NCBI GenBank assembly: GCA_023105745.1
Contig: JALGQZ010000015.1
Span: forward strand, 23,913,499-23,977,498
Origin: Austropuccinia psidii
Lineage: Eukaryota > Basidiomycota > Pucciniomycetes > Pucciniales > Sphaerophragmiaceae
DNA: 64,000 nucleotides
Reading direction: 5' to 3'
A model generated the notes under the pieces. The model was not told where the DNA came from, did no database searches, and saw only the letters and a program-made list of their open reading frames with translations. Positions 33,039 through 46,454 of this stretch are shown in pieces (position 1 is the first letter of the stretch; every line of letters starts with the position of its first letter). Made by a program: the position numbers and the translations under genes.

Positions 33039-35050
33039 TGTGAGCCTTTGAGATATGACCACATACCCAATAAGGTCACAAGAAAGACTCAGAATAATTA
33101 TAACTTTAAGATAATTATACTAAAATTACTCAGAATAATCATACATTAAAAATAATTACTTTAAAAATACAAAAATACCATAAATTGGTACAAAAATTGC
33201 TTTAACTTATAAAACCAATGAATCAACATGTGAAATAAAGTATACCATTGGATTCCCCATGGTAAAATACACATATACCATTTTTATGGCATATATGTAA
33301 AGTCAATATTTAATGAGCTATAAGGAATAATACCTTATAAAAACCAGAAATCCTTATTTATGTCAAATACCAATGAAGCAACATGTGAAAAAAATTGTAC
33401 CATTGGATTCCCCATTAAAATTCACACATAAAACACTTAATGAGCAGATTTCCAAAGTTAATACTTAAGGAATTAACCTGAATATATGCACTTTTTTGGT
33501 CAACGCATATATTCAAGGATCATAGCTAATATCTCTTAAACTATACAAGATAGAGTGATGAACCAAAAATAAAGCTACCACGTAATTACTGTAAAAACAC
33601 AGATATCAACTTTATTTTACAGTTTATAAACAAGGTTAAAACCTATGATGAAATATTGATTAAAATCAACAGAGCTGTTGACCACTTTGTTGTGAAAGTG
33701 GTCCAAACTTAAAATAAAGTTCACAGTTGGATTCTACTAGCTCATTCGTGAAGAATGATGAAATCTTTATTATTAAATTCAGGGTATAACCCCCTGAAAT
33801 CATGGTTTGAAGTTTGAAATATTGAATTTTGACAGAAAAGATGAGTTACAAGAAAAATCATCAAAATTAGAGTTTCGATGATGTAATGAAAAGCTCTTGG
33901 AAGAATAATGAGGTTATTTCAGGCTACCAGAGTTCACTCTATGAATTGCTGTATCGTGTAAAACTTAAAAGTTATTAAAGATCAAAGTTTGAGCTTAAAT
34001 TGAGCAGTTATGATCACCTACTGTAACCTTAAATTAAGTTTAACAGTCATATGTGTGATAAAATTGGTGAATACTATTAGTTTATGATTAAAACTAATAA
34101 AATACACGAAATTTGGGGTTCTGCCAAGCCTCTGATGTCATCAACGTTAGAGTTATAGTGATAACTCTAAATAATGGTGTAATAATGATGCAATATGGTT
34201 TGATCATGATGTAATCATCTCCAAACCTTAAAATATTGATCAATTCCAGTGGATATGATCAGTAAACGTCTACTAGAAGCCTGCTGAACTCTAGGAGGGA
34301 GGTATTTACTATAAATAGAGCTCTTTTTACTCTATTTTCCCCTCAGACGCATCAAAAACATTAAATTAATTAAATCAATGGTAATTTTCTTTATTCTTTA
34401 TATATAAAACTATTATATTATTAAAGACCAAAGACCACCTTGCTATAATCATCTATTTTGACGTGATTAAATCATTTATTTAATTGTTTTTGCTAAAAAT
34501 CTCTCTAAAAAACTCATTTACACGTAAAAATCAAGAATATTAGTAATATTTCTTTATTTTTATTTTAAATACAATTTGAAAAGATTGTATTTATATTTTT
34601 TTGGCGTAAAATATTTCAAAATTATTATATTAAGTGTTAAAAGTAGGTTATTTTCTCTTTATTATTATTTTAATAATTCTTTAATTAATATAAATAGTAT
34701 TTATATTAATTTATAACTTTAATATTGGTAATATTATTGTTATTAATTGTTTTTTATTAATAAAAAACAATTTTTTACGCCTTTATTATTTGTTTGTAAC
34801 AATAATAAAGTTCTTTTAAATATATTAATTATTTTATATTAATATATTTATTTTATTTTATTATATTTTATAATATAAATGATATTATTATATTTTATTA
34901 ATAATATAATTAATTTTACGCCATAATTATAATAATTATTTATTATTATAATTATTTTTTATCTTATTTATTTCATTCATAAGGACATTCATAGTACAAT
35001 AAGTACAATATTAGTAATTTTTACTTATTGCTTCATAGTCAAACCTTACA
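33039..35050 (+). repeat. 5' LTR of element B (2012 bp)
   Basis: TGTGAGCC to CCTTACA; aligned along its length with 41700-43695 and with solo LTR F. Carries the TATAAATA block at 34310. Confidence 0.95.
34310..34317 (+). promoter_or_regulatory. Putative TATA box in 5' LTR of element B
   Basis: TATAAATA followed by GAGCTCTTTTTAC, about 730 bp before the LTR end. Conserved in the other two B-type LTRs. Confidence 0.5.
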
Positions 35051-35067
35051 TTTGGGGGCCTGGCCAT
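35051..35067 (+). other. Primer binding site of element B
   Basis: TTTGGGGGCCTGGCCAT directly after the 5' LTR; same core as in elements A, E, C and I. Confidence 0.6.
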
Positions 35068-35567
35068 GATATTTACTTAAAAAGACCTTTAAAAAAGATT
35101 CTAATTGGTTTTATCCAATAATAAATTATTTTTATAATCATAAAATTATATAATAATTTTATATTTTATTGATTTTAAAAGCTATTGAGGCATTTGGAAA
35201 GCAATTGTACTGTCTTACACGTGGTTTTTTCACATCCTTAGACTTGCAAGAACTTTCTTTGAGTGACTCTAGTGATTAAAAAAGATATTCTATAAATTAA
35301 AAATAATTTTTATTATAATTTAATTTTATAAAGAATCATATTAATTTTTATTTTATTCCTTAAAAATAAAAATAAAAATACAAAAAAAATATTAAAAAAA
35401 ATATTTAAAAACCAATAAAAAAGTTATTTTTATTCATTTTTCATTCATTTTTTTATTCATTTCAATTTTTTAAAGATATAAAATCAATTTCTACGTGGAA
35501 AATTGCCATATCTTGCCAAAAAATAACACTTCTTATAAAAAGACTTATATTCATTTGTCTTTTTCAG

Positions 35568-36477
35568 TGTTTGAGGATAACCCAACAGAAGATAACCAAA
35601 CTACTGTTGAGAGATTAGTGGAAGAAACTTTTCAAAGTTCTCCAACACCAGTTATCACTAAAAGAAAGAAAGCTAAGAAATTAGACTTTCCAGGACCCAC
35701 CATTCAAGACTCTGAAGGTGAGCACCTCTTTTATAATTGCCATAAAAAGAATTTTTATCCTAAAATACTTTTATTTTTTTATTATGAATACCAGAAGAGG
35801 TTCCCAATACTCCATCCAATCAGATGGAACTGGACTCGGAGGTAGAACTGATCCATCAAAAGGGAAAAGAAAGGGCAATATCCCCAGTGGAACAGAATCC
35901 ACACAAGGAAGTGCCTTATCCCAAAGGCAAGTCCCAGAAATGCCCATGATATCTGAACCTGAATTAGAGCTAAATATGAGTAACTCCAATAGGTACAAAT
36001 CACATTCAGAGGGCTCAAATAGACATCTACATGAGCCAGTACAAGCAGTATTACACAGTGTACAAGGACAAAGATTGGGAAATGCTGCCTCAAATACACC
36101 AAGGAGTGATGAACTTCTGGCACATCCTGAAAAAGTTCCTCAAAGAGGAGGAGATAGTGAAATACTCCAATGGATGGAATCCACTGTCATCCAAACCTCA
36201 AATCAAAAAAATCAAGGATTACCACACCAAAAAGAGGGAGGCAACCAAGGAAGAAGCCCCAGTAGCTTCTACCAGCAAGCTCCAAGCCAACCCACTTCCC
36301 CAAGAAGGGAAGAAGAACAAGACAAAGAATTAGAGGAAACCATATTCCCCAAGCTACAGGATCCCAAAAATCCAAAAAGATGCCATGGACAATGTTTTCA
36401 ACATGGCCAGAACTTTGATGGAATTCAAAGACAAAGAGGAACAAATAATGAGACAACCCCATTTCCCAAAGAAATAA
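35568..36477 (+). pseudogene. ORF-beta of element B: three-exon ORF overlapping gag
   Basis: Predicted exons are 35568-35717 (150 bp), 35795-35926 (132 bp) and 35993-36477 (485 bp). With a split start A|TG these give 256 codons. Intron 1 (77 bp; donor GTGAGC) contains the gag ATG at 35784. Intron 2 (66 bp) has a GC donor, AAAG|GCAAGT. Both are phase 1 and in register with element C. Shared blocks are N-H-I-Q followed by DIYMSQY, YSNGWNPL, and a C-terminal YRIPK...AMDNVFNMARTLMEFK ending FPKK-stop. One TAG at 36331 breaks this copy. The frame is +1 to gag. Function unknown. B and C are otherwise quite diverged, so the retained blocks support coding. Confidence 0.55.
35718..35794 (+). other. 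Predicted intron 1 of ORF-beta with gag ATG (element B)
   Basis: Donor GAAG|GTGAGC, T-rich interior, acceptor ATACCAG ending at 35794. The gag ATG (35784-35786) lies inside, eight bases before the acceptor AG ends. Splicing would fuse leader and ORF-beta and delete the gag start. Confidence 0.5.
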
Positions 36478-38531
36478 CCTTGTCTCCTGATGTTGTAAAT
36501 ACTTTAACAGAGCTTAAAAATAGCATTTTACCTCTTAAAGACATTAAAAATAGTTTATTATCTTTCCAAGAAATAAATAATAGCTTATCATCCTTAACCA
36601 AACTTGTTGTACAAAATAAGAAAGAAATTGATAACATAAGATTTATCATTGAAAATAATAAACCAAAAGTATTAATTGACAATACTCAGAAATTAATACA
36701 AGGACAACAAGAATTGTACAAATACATAAGTGATATCAAAGAGAAAACTTTGACAATCAATTATGATGTGAGTATTGACAATCTTACAGAAAGATTAAAC
36801 AAATTAAGTATTTCTGTAGAAAAATTTGAAGAAAAGACTTCATCACACCAAAAATTACTTTTGGACCATGTGGAAAAAAGTGATGAAGCAAGAATGCATC
36901 TAAAAGATGATATTCAAAGTGAAATAAGGCTTATTACTGAAAAAATGGATAAAATGAATGAGGCTAATTTAAATATGCCAAAGTTATCAACTCCATTTTC
37001 CCATATAACAAGCCCTGTTAAAGCAAAAGAGGAATTGACAAATCCTTTCATAACAGACTTGAGTCACCAAGAAAATAACCAAGTCTTAATGAAGGAAGCA
37101 CCTCAGCTGAAAGAATGGCCAACATTCACAGGAGAAGGTGAATATGACCACATGTCATTTATTAAAACAATTGACATGTTACAAGAAGACTATGCCATAC
37201 CAGATGAATTAATCACTGCAAGATTACATTCATTGTTTGAAAAATCTGCAAAAAGATGGTATTATGGCATAAGACAAACAAATGGTAAAAATACCTGGTC
37301 TTGGTGGAAACAAGAAATAATCACCAAGTGGGCAAATGATGCCTGGAGGTATAAGATAGAAAATGCATTTGAAAATTCTTTCTTTGACTCAGAGAAAGAT
37401 AAACCCTTAATTTGGTTCTTAAAACAAGTTGAAAGACTCAATGCATTGTACCCAGAAATGTCACAAAAAATGGTGCATATGAAAATACTCAAGAAATGTG
37501 GAGGAGAGCTAGAACATGCCCTAAGAAGCAGGTGCATAGAACCATGCTCCACAGAAGAGTACATTAATGCACTGGAAGACATAGTGACAAGAACAAAAAT
37601 TGGCAGGACTTGGAAGAAGTTGGACATTAAAAGCCCAAATAAACTATTTATCAAAAAAGATAAATCAAGAGAATCCTTCAAGCCCAGTACATCCAATAAT
37701 AATGAGCAAAGGAAATGCCATAAATGTGGAGGTATTGGACACTTAGCCAATAATTGCCTAAAAAAGGCAAAAATCAATGAAATTGTGGAAACAGAAACCC
37801 ACAATGACAAAGAGGAGGAATCTGACTCTGAAAAAGAAACAGAAGAATCAGAAACTTCTGAAAGTGATGAAATCAATATAATTAATGCAGAAATTAATAA
37901 CATTGATATAATTTATGAAGTACTAGATGTCAACTCAAATTTACCACAAGTTGGAACATCTGACACAAACCTGACAAATGTGCAAGATGCCAAAATGTAT
38001 AGAACCAAACCTGCAAGAGGAATGGGATATACAGCTGGAAAATCAAGTATAAGTATTGTTATGGTTGATAACCAAGAAGGAAAAGTTAACTTAGATACAG
38101 GAGCATATTGCACCTGTGTTGGCAAACGTTATTTAAAAACCATTGTCCCAGACTGGCAAGAAAAACTTATGCCAATACAAGGTGTCAAATTTAGTAGTGC
38201 AAGTGAAAGCATGAAGCCCCTTGTAATAATTGATTCAACACTAATTTTTCCTTGCCCTTCACAATGTGTCAGAATTAAAGTGGAGTTTGTGGTAATGGAC
38301 AACTGTACCAGTAATCACTTTATCCTGGGAAATGACTATTTATCAATCTATGGTATAGATATCTCTGACCAGAAGGATAGATATTTTACTATAAGAGACA
38401 ATAAGAGACAGAAGTTTGGCTTCTTAAATAGCAAAAAACAAATTACAGTTATTAAGAATGAAGAAAAGATTCCAGAAAAAGATCTTTTATATCTGAGCAA
38501 CTTAAAGAGGCATAATTCAATCAAGAAATAA
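35784..38531 (+). pseudogene. gag: Gag and protease of element B
   Basis: The frame from ATG 35784 runs 915 codons: polar N-terminus, coiled-coil region (about residues 240-420), capsid-like domain (EWPTFTGEGEYDHMSF, then WSWWKQEIITKWANDAW), CCHC knuckle CHKCGGIGHLANNC near residue 645, acidic linker, then protease with LDTGAYC near residue 770 and the FILGNDYLSIYGIDI block. Gag and protease share one frame. The frame is lost after the protease: near 38490 it shifts and runs into two adjacent stops, whereas in element C it continues into RT. The first 700 bp overlap ORF-beta. The ORF extends upstream to 35718, but no ATG precedes 35784. Confidence 0.85.
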
Positions 38532-38539
38532 TAGATATA

Positions 38540-40132
38540 ATGAAAGAAAAATTAATTGACCTCTTATTTAAGTACAAAAATGCCTTTGCAACTGACAAAG
38601 AGCCACTAGGTGCTATAATTGGGCATGAAGTAGACATAATTCTTAATGTGGAAAAGCCTTACCCACCCTTACTAAGGAGACCAGCTTACCCAGCTAGTCC
38701 AAGAGCCAGAGAAGCCTTAGAGGTACACATTAAAGAATTAATGGACCTTGGAGTACTGAGAAAGGTAGGACATAATGAACAAGTATAAGTCACTACACCT
38801 GTCATCATAACTTGGCATAATGGAAAAACAAGGATGGTAGGATACTTCAGAGCCCTGAACACCTATACCATTCCAGACAGATATCCAATACCTAGAATCC
38901 ATGAAACATTGACCCAATTGTCACAAGCTAAGTTCATTACAGCTATGGATGCTCTTAAGGGTTTTCATCAAAATGTCTTAACATACAATGCCAAGAAGCT
39001 ACTAAGAATAATAGTCCATTGTGGAATTTTTGAATACTTAAGAATGCCATTTGGGATAAAAAATGCACCTTCCCATTATCAAAGAATGATGAATACCATA
39101 TTCCCTGAAGAATTATCAGAAGGATGGTTAATTATCTATATTGATGATATTATAGTCTGCTCAGAAACTTGGGAACATCACCTTACAAGACTAGAAAGGG
39201 TACTACAGAAAATAGTCCAAGTGAATATGAAAATTTCCTTGAAAAAGTGTCATTTTGCATATAGTGAATTAAAAGCACTAGGACATGTTGTATCTGGACT
39301 CAGTCTAGGCATAGACAAAAATAAAGTAGCAGCAGTACTACTTAAACCAATGCCTCAAACCAAAAAAGAACTGCAATCATTTCTAGGATTTGCTGGTTAC
39401 TATAGACAGCATATAAAGGACTTTGCAAAAATTGCTAAATCCTTGTACAAGCTATGTGACCAACAAACAGTCTATGAAATGACAGAAGAAAGAGTCAAGG
39501 CATATGAAGAATTGAAAAGTTCCTTAACAAATGCCCCATTTCTTCTAATGCCAGATTGGAAACTACCCTTTAAACTTTACATTGATGCTTGTGGAGAAGG
39601 ACTAGGTGCTGCACTTCACCAAGCACAAATTATCAATGATAAACCAGTGGAAGGACCAATTTGTTTCATTTCAAGGCATATAAAGCCAACAGAAGCAAGG
39701 TATGGAGCAAGCCAAATGGAATGCATCTGCTTAGTGTGGGCTTTAGAAAAATTACATTACTATTTGGATGGAACAGTATTTGATGTGATCACAGACTGTA
39801 ATGCTGTAAAATCTCTATTAAACATGAAAACCCCAAATAGACATATGCTGAGTTGGCAAATTGCTATCCAAGAATACAGAGGAAATATGACTATTGTTCA
39901 TAAATCTGGTAATATCCATAAAAATGCAGATGGACTTAGCAGATGTGATTTAGCAAATACCCCTGACAATCCAGCATGGGTACCACAAGAAGAACACCAT
40001 ATAGAAGCAATATGTGTTACAGACATTGGCACAGAATTCTTTAACCAAGTTAAAGAAAGCTATAAGACAGACAAAAATTGCCATATCTTAAGCCAACTTC
40101 TAATGAAAGACTGCAAAGACCCATCACTTTAA
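38540..40132 (+). pseudogene. pol: Reverse transcriptase and RNase H of element B
   Basis: One frame with a single internal TAA at 38786-38788. RT: KPYPPLLRRPAYP, GHNEQV (stop) [57 protein letters not shown], and intact [12 protein letters not shown]. Then connection and RNase [58 protein letters not shown], and NADGLSRC. It ends at a TAA (40130) in the linker before integrase; the same frame resumes at 40229 in the integrase. The catalytic residues of both enzymes are preserved, so inactivation is by nonsense changes only. Confidence 0.88.
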
Positions 40133-40228
40133 TCAAAACTAGATGAAACATGGAAAAAGGCATATGATGAAGGAAGATTCCACCTTCTTGATGGAATCCT
40201 CTACCATAGAACAAAACACATATGTGTT

Positions 40229-41581
40229 ATGTCCTTAACAGATAGAACACTAATAAACACTATTTTACATGAGTGTCATGATAATGTTGCATCTGGACAC
40301 CTCTCAGAAGATAGAACACTAGAAAGGGTGAAAACCTGCCCTTGGTGGCCAAATTGGAAGAGAGATGTTGCAGAGTACTGCCAAACCTGTGACAGATGCC
40401 AAAAATCCAACAGAGCCACAGGAAAGAAATTTGGAATGATGATCCAAATCCAAGAACCAAAACCCCCATGGGAAATAGTTCATATGGATTGGGTAACAGC
40501 ATTACCTCCAGGAGGAGACAGGAGTTATAATGCATGCCTAGTGTTAGTTGACAGGTACAGTAAAACTCCCATGTTCTTACCATTTCACAAAGATGACACA
40601 GCTATGGATACAGGCATAATGATATGGAATAAAGTCATTAGCCACACAGGCTTATTCCAAAACATTATAAGTGACAGAGACCCAAAGTTCACTTCAGCCT
40701 TATGGACAAATCTCCATAACTTGTTTGGGACAAATTTATCATTCTCAACAGCTTATCATCCTCAAACTGATGGTTTAGAAGAAAGAATGATACAGACCTT
40801 AGAGGACATGATCAGAAGATTCTGTGCTTATGGGCTAGAATTCAGAGATTCTGATGGTTTTACCCACGATTGGTGTAAACTAATACCAGCACTGGAACTG
40901 GCATATAGAACATAAATCCATTCTTCTACTGGAAAAACACCATCAATGCTAGAAAAAGGTTGGAATCCAAGACTTCCTTATGATACCCTCAAAAAGGACT
41001 TAGTGGATATACATCCAACAGCAAGCAGCTTAAAAATAATGCTTGACAAGGCAAGACACCATGCAAACAGATGTATGCAAGATTCTTTCAAATATGCAAA
41101 AGAAAGATGGGATAAAAGTCATAAGCCAGCTGATTTCAAAATAGGAGACTTGGTTCTAGTATCAACCCTTCATTTCAATAACATAAAAGGCCCAAAGAAA
41201 TTGAAAGATTCCTTTGCAGGACCATTTATGATAAAAGCACTTCATGGACCCAATGCTGTGCAATTGGAATTCACAGGTGAATTAATGAACAAACACCCAA
41301 CTTTCCCTGTAAGTCTAATAAAACCTTACAGCTCAAGTGACAAGGAGCTATTCCCACTAAGAAATGAACCCCCACTTGAAATTCCCCCCTTGGAAGAAGG
41401 AGAGGAAAAGAAAATAGTAAAAGTCCTTAAAGAAAGAAGGACAAGAAACAAAGAAGAAAGGGAATACCTTGTAAGGTATAGAAATTCAACTCAAGAAGAT
41501 GAATGGCTACTTGAGAAAGATATAACAAATGCTGATAAACTACTAAGAAGGTTCAGAAATGAAAGAAAGCCTGAAAAATAG
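40229..41581 (+). pseudogene. pol: Integrase with chromodomain of element B
   Basis: In frame with the RT part. It holds the HHCC zinc finger (HECHDNVASGHLSEDRT, CDRCQKSNRATGKK), catalytic core with Asp in HMDWVTALPPGG, Asp in [10 protein letters not shown] and Glu in [10 protein letters not shown], one TAA at 40913, then the GPY/F-like part (GPKKLKDSFAGPFMI) and a C-terminal chromodomain (EEREYLVRYRNSTQEDEWLL). Ends 119 bp before the 3' LTR. The chromodomain places the element among chromoviruses. This whole segment is what element C lacks. Confidence 0.88.
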
Positions 41582-41682
41582 AAAAGTTGCGCATTATTGA
41601 GCTTCAAGACTAATAAAGTCTATTGAAGAGGTAGGACAGTGGATGATACCCTAATTACACATATCAGATTGTGGTACAATCT

Positions 41683-41699
41683 TTTTTGGTGGTAGGGAA
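41683..41699 (+). other. Polypurine tract of element B
   Basis: TTTTTGGTGGTAGGGAA immediately before the 3' LTR; same tract as in element C. Confidence 0.65.
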
Positions 41700-43695
41700 T
41701 GTGAGCCTTTGGGATATGACCAAATACCCAATAAGGTCACAAGAAAGACTCAGAATAATTATACTTTTAAGATAATTATACTAAAATTACTCAGAATAAT
41801 TATACATTAAAAATAATTACTTTAAAAATACAAAAATACCATAAATTGGTACAAAAATTGGTTTAACTTAAAAACCAATGAATCAACATGTGAAGTAAAT
41901 TATACCATTGGATTCCCCATGGTAAAATACACATATACCATTTTTATGGCATATCTGTAAAGTCAATATTTAATGAGTTATAAGGAATAAAACCTTATAA
42001 AAACCATAAATCCTTATTGATTTTGAAAACCAATGAAGCAACATGTTAAAAAAACTGTACCATTGGATTCCCCATGAAAATTCACACATAAAACAATTAA
42101 TGAGCCAATTTCCAAAGTTAATACTTAAGGAATTAACCTGAATATATGCACTTTTTTGGTCAACGCATATATTCAAGGATCATAGCTAATATCTCTTAAA
42201 CTATACAAGATAGAGTGATGAACCAAAAGTAAAGCTACCACGTAATTACTGTAAGAACACAGATATGAACTTTATTTTACAATTTATAAACAAGGTTAAA
42301 ACCTATGATGTAATATTGATAAAAATCAACAGAGCTGTTGACCACTTTGTTGTGAAAGTGGTCCAAACTTAAAATAAAGTTCACAGTTGGATTCTACTAG
42401 CTCATTCGTGAAGAATTATGTAATCTTTATTATTAAATTCAGGGTATAACCCCCTGAAATCATGGTTTGAAGTTTGAAATATTGAATTTCGACAGAAAAG
42501 ATGAGTTACAAGAAAAATCATCAAAATTAGATTTTTGATGATGTAATGAAACGCTCTTGGCAGCATAATAAGGTTATGTCAGGCTACCATAATTCACTCT
42601 ATGAATTGCTGTAGCGTGTAAAACTTAGAAGCTATTAATGATCAAAGTTTGAGCTTAAATTGAGCAGTTATGATCACCTACTGTAACCTTAAATTAAGTT
42701 TAACAGTCATATGAGTGATAAAATTGGCAAATAATATTAGCTTATGATTAAAACTAATAAAATCCACGAAATTTGGGGTTCTGCCAAGCCTCTGATGTCA
42801 TCAACTTTAGAGTTATAGTGATAACTCTAAATAATGGTGTAATAATGATGCAATATGGTTTGATCATGATGTAATCATCTCCAAACCTTAAAATATTGAT
42901 CAATTCCAGTGGATATGATCAGTAAACGTCTACTAGAAGCCTGCTGGACTCTAGGAGGGAGGTATTTACTATAAATAGAGCTCTTTTTACTCTATTTTCC
43001 CCTCAGACGCATCAAAAACATTAAATCAATTAAATCAATGGTAATTTTCTTTATTCTTTATATATAAAACTATTATATTATTAAAGACCAAAGACCACCT
43101 TGCTATAATAATCCATTTTGACGTGATTAAATCATTTATTTAATTGTTTTTGCTAAAAATCTCTCTAAAAAACTCATTTCCACGTAAAAATCAAGAATAT
43201 TAGTAATATTTCTTTATTTTTATTGTAAATACAAGTTGAGAAGATTGTATGTATATTGTTTTGGCGTAAAATATTTCAAAATTACTATATTAAGTGTTAA
43301 AAGCAGGTTATTTACTCTTTATTATTATTTTAATAATTCTTTAATTAATATAAATAGTATTTATATTAATTTATAACTTTAATATTGGTAATATTATTGT
43401 TATTAATTGTTTTTTGTTAATAAAAAACAATTTTTTACGCCTTTATTATTTGTTTGTAACAATAATAAAGTGCTTTTAAATATATTAATTACTTTATATC
43501 AATATATTTATTTTATAATATAAATTATATTATTATATTTTATTAATAATATGATTAATTTTGCGCCATGATTATAATAATTCTTTATTATTATAATTAT
43601 TTTCTATCTTATTTATTTCATTCATAAGGACATTCATAGTACAAAAAGTAAAATATTAGTAATTTTTACTTATTGTTTCATAGTCAAACCTTACA
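41700..43695 (+). repeat. 3' LTR of element B (1996 bp)
   Basis: TGTGAGCC to CCTTACA, matching 33039-35050 with scattered substitutions and small indels. Contains the conserved TATAAATA at 42970-42977. The duplicated target cctcc follows. Confidence 0.95.
42970..42977 (+). promoter_or_regulatory. Putative TATA box in 3' LTR of element B
   Basis: Same TATAAATA block as at 34310 and 4132. Confidence 0.45.
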
Positions 43696-43700
43696 CCTCC

Positions 43701-44679
43701 CATCTAAATTCTACAGTTTTAGTGTGAGATACCTAAAGTGGGTTCTTTTTGGAAAGAGAGAAATCAAGGCTATCTCATGGTGGCATCCATTTTGCCACAT
43801 CTCATCAAGAACAAAAGTTATGGGGCAAACAAGCTCCATACATATGTACAAAAAATCTTGTACATGGCATAACTTTGCCATATCAAATGAGGTACCATTG
43901 TTTAGAACACATCCAGGGCTACAAAATGAACCAGATTTGAGCTTGATATCCCAAAAATGGAAAACGCTACAGCATTTTCAAGGGCAAAATTTTACTGTTA
44001 GACCAATACAGCCTTACTGTGGGATATTATCCCATAAGTATGATTATGAGGTGTCAAATAGACGAACAAGCATGCTTATACTTCCATACCTCCAAATTCA
44101 TTCAATAATGGGGTCCCATACAGGTTCTGTACAGCATTCTACGTGTCATACATGTCAGAGGAGGGCTGTGTAGTCCCCCGATGAAAATGTTCACCCTGTA
44201 TTGGTGAAAACTGCCCAGATTTGGTTTCAAAACCACATCTGAGCCCAATACACCTTATACAGGTCTTGTGAAAACCACAAGCTAGTCCTTGGAAGTGAAA
44301 GATCTTGAGTTCCTCTATGTGGAAAGGTCTAGAAGAATTTTAACCCAAATTAAGGATAAAAAGGGACCTTTTCTCCACCACAAAAGGCTTCCTCATCCTT
44401 CTCTTGAATTCCTACATATTACAACTGTCAAAAACAGCTATACTCTTGGAAAATAATCAGGTATAATTATGATTTTAATTATTGTAGTCTTTATTATTGT
44501 TACCTAATACGTAAAACTTCACCCAGGGCTTTCAAAAGTTCTCACCACCACTATTTCTCAATAGTAAGGCCCTGAATATTCTTTTATAAAGCTTTTTATT
44601 ATTATTTTTACCATGTAAAAGTAATAGTTAAAGCTTGTAACTAGTCATTAATAATCTTCATCATAGACTCAGCCTTACA
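43701..44679 (+). repeat. Solo LTR H, right part (A-type)
   Basis: Continues the LTR broken at 33038 and ends AGCCTTACA (AGCCTGACA in relatives). With the left part it makes about 1.38 kb, the usual A-type length. The duplicated ggttt follows at 44680-44684. Confidence 0.85.
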
Positions 44680-46250
44680 GGTTTGGTTTACTGTATGCAA
44701 CATCTCCACAGAAATTCCCCATACTATCAGAGTCAGATTCAGAACCATCTGGGTCCTTTCTTGTTTCTTCCTCTCTTGGGAATAACTCTTTCCTGTCTTT
44801 GGTACCATTGTCTGAATAGTGATTGGGTAATCCACAGCTGTGAAATGTTTTTCTCATTTAACCTTCTTAATCATGAGCTTCTTTGGCTTCCAGGGTTGGA
44901 TTCTCCCTGTTACCAATAGTACTAGGTCTATTGTATTTACGCATAAAAATTCTAATCCTTACTTCCTGCAAGGTATTTGCACTGTTATCTAGAGTGCAGT
45001 CTTTGTTGCACCTTCTTTTTCCTGGAAATTGTGTAAGGAGTTTTGATTCCTCATCCGGATTTCCATTTAATTGAGTTCCATATAATCATATCCTCCTATA
45101 TCAGAGAAATTTGGCAAGCTTGGGGCTTCTGGAAGATGTTTCAAAGCTCCATCATCTGAATAAGTCATATTATCTCAATCTTGGCATTTTGATGAGGATC
45201 TGTGCTTACTCTCCAACGGGAATCTGATTTGATGGCTTCTTGGTGGTATTGAGTATTATCCAAAAGATTTCCTGGTGATTGGGCCTTTATGCTTTGGTGG
45301 AAATTGAACAATTTTCTTATGTCTTGATCCAGACATTCTCTGTTGTTTTTGCAGTTCTATTGCTCCTCTAAGACATGTTTTAGTCGTTTTTCAGTTTAGA
45401 ATAGCCTTCTTTAAAAGTCTAGATGGTGGTATTTTTGAAATTTATCAGTTCTTGTAACCTTACATTGCTTTCATGCATCTATTCAAACTTTCCTTGAGTT
45501 TGTTCTGAAAATTTGGACATTTGTAACCACATCAAATTGCTGTCTATGTTACTCTCAGGTGTAACAACACTATGTTCATTGTGAGTCAAGTTATAATTCT
45601 TTATTTCAGGGATTCTAGCCTCATCAGAAGTATTGAAAACTATTTGTTGTTGTTTTCTTACTTATTTCACCAGGTCCCGCAATGGCTGGATCCCAGGGTC
45701 TGACTTTTTCTACCTCAGGCTGAATGAAGTATTTTTCTTGTGCTATGATCATATAACTATCCTGGATACTACCTGAGGTTGGGAAGAATGGTGAGTCATG
45801 GTCACTGATATTCTGGTGCCTGAGCGGTGTGAATCCACTGGAACTTTGTGTTGGTCTACTCCTTGTGAGCCTTAAGAAGTCACAATATGCTCTTTTTGGC
45901 TCAATTGCTCTTCTATAGCTCAGATAGTAGCTTGACTGTTGGTCCTGGCTTCCCCTTCTTTCAGAATTTCGAACTTGCTGTTGAAGTTTCACCCTCTGTT
46001 GATTTTAATGAGTTTTTTTAAGAATATCTTTTTTACAGAAATGTTCTAAATATTTTCTACACCTTCTTTCCGTTGGAGCTCTAGTTTGAATTCCCTGTCT
46101 ATCATTCTCCATTAGAGAAGCTCTTTGAAGAGTTTATGAGTCAGAATAAATTTTCCTTATTCCATGCAAGCCTATCCTGAAGGGTTTCTGTTGGAAACCA
46201 TCTTGGAGGTGGAGGAACATTCATTTTCTCATATGGTATGACTTTGATCA
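44680..46250 (-). pseudogene. gag: Gag of element G (decayed)
   Basis: Scattered frames on the minus strand align in order with Gag of elements A and E. At 45624-45992 there is a block with YYLSYRRAIEPKRAY and FLRLTRSRPTQSSSGFTPL, which matches the region just after the ORF-beta overlap in A. Coiled-coil and capsid remnants lie at 45050-45560, and a broken zinc knuckle (CGLPNHYSDN) with a Ser/Asp-rich tail at 44690-44860. The capsid part is shortened compared with A. Many stops. The frame joins the C-terminal piece at 32422-32635 when the nested insertions are removed. Confidence 0.6.
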
Positions 46251-46454
46251 ACTTCAACTTCTCTCCCTCTCAGGTCTCTATTCCTATTGATGGCTGATTG
46301 TGTTTTTCAGTAATAATCTCATGGAAATCCCAACCTTTATGATGATGTGGTGTCATCTCTTATTTACAGAATTAGAGTTTTATCTACCTGATTCAACTCT
46401 CTTTTCTGCTAAAGATCTATCAGTACCTTTTGACAAGTTATTATTGGAATTATC

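Larger units (their letters stand above)
33039..43695 (+). mobile_element. Element B: complete-length Gypsy chromovirus
   Basis: 10,657 bp with LTRs 33039-35050 and 41700-43695 and a perfect duplication cctcc (33034-33038, 43696-43700). The internal order is primer site, leader exon, ORF-beta overlapping gag, gag with zinc knuckle, protease, RT, RNase H, integrase, chromodomain and polypurine tract. All domains are present, but a frameshift separates protease from RT and three TAA codons interrupt pol, so it is inactive. The LTRs differ at many positions, so it is older than element C. It was inserted into solo LTR H. Confidence 0.95.

Noticed and set aside
36455..36480. Programmed -1 frameshift (CCCAAAG heptamer) joining ORF-beta to the gag frame just before the ORF-beta stop in element B
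   Set aside because: The heptamer fits in B but reads TCCAAAG in C and is absent in I and A, so it is not conserved. The splice model explains all five elements.
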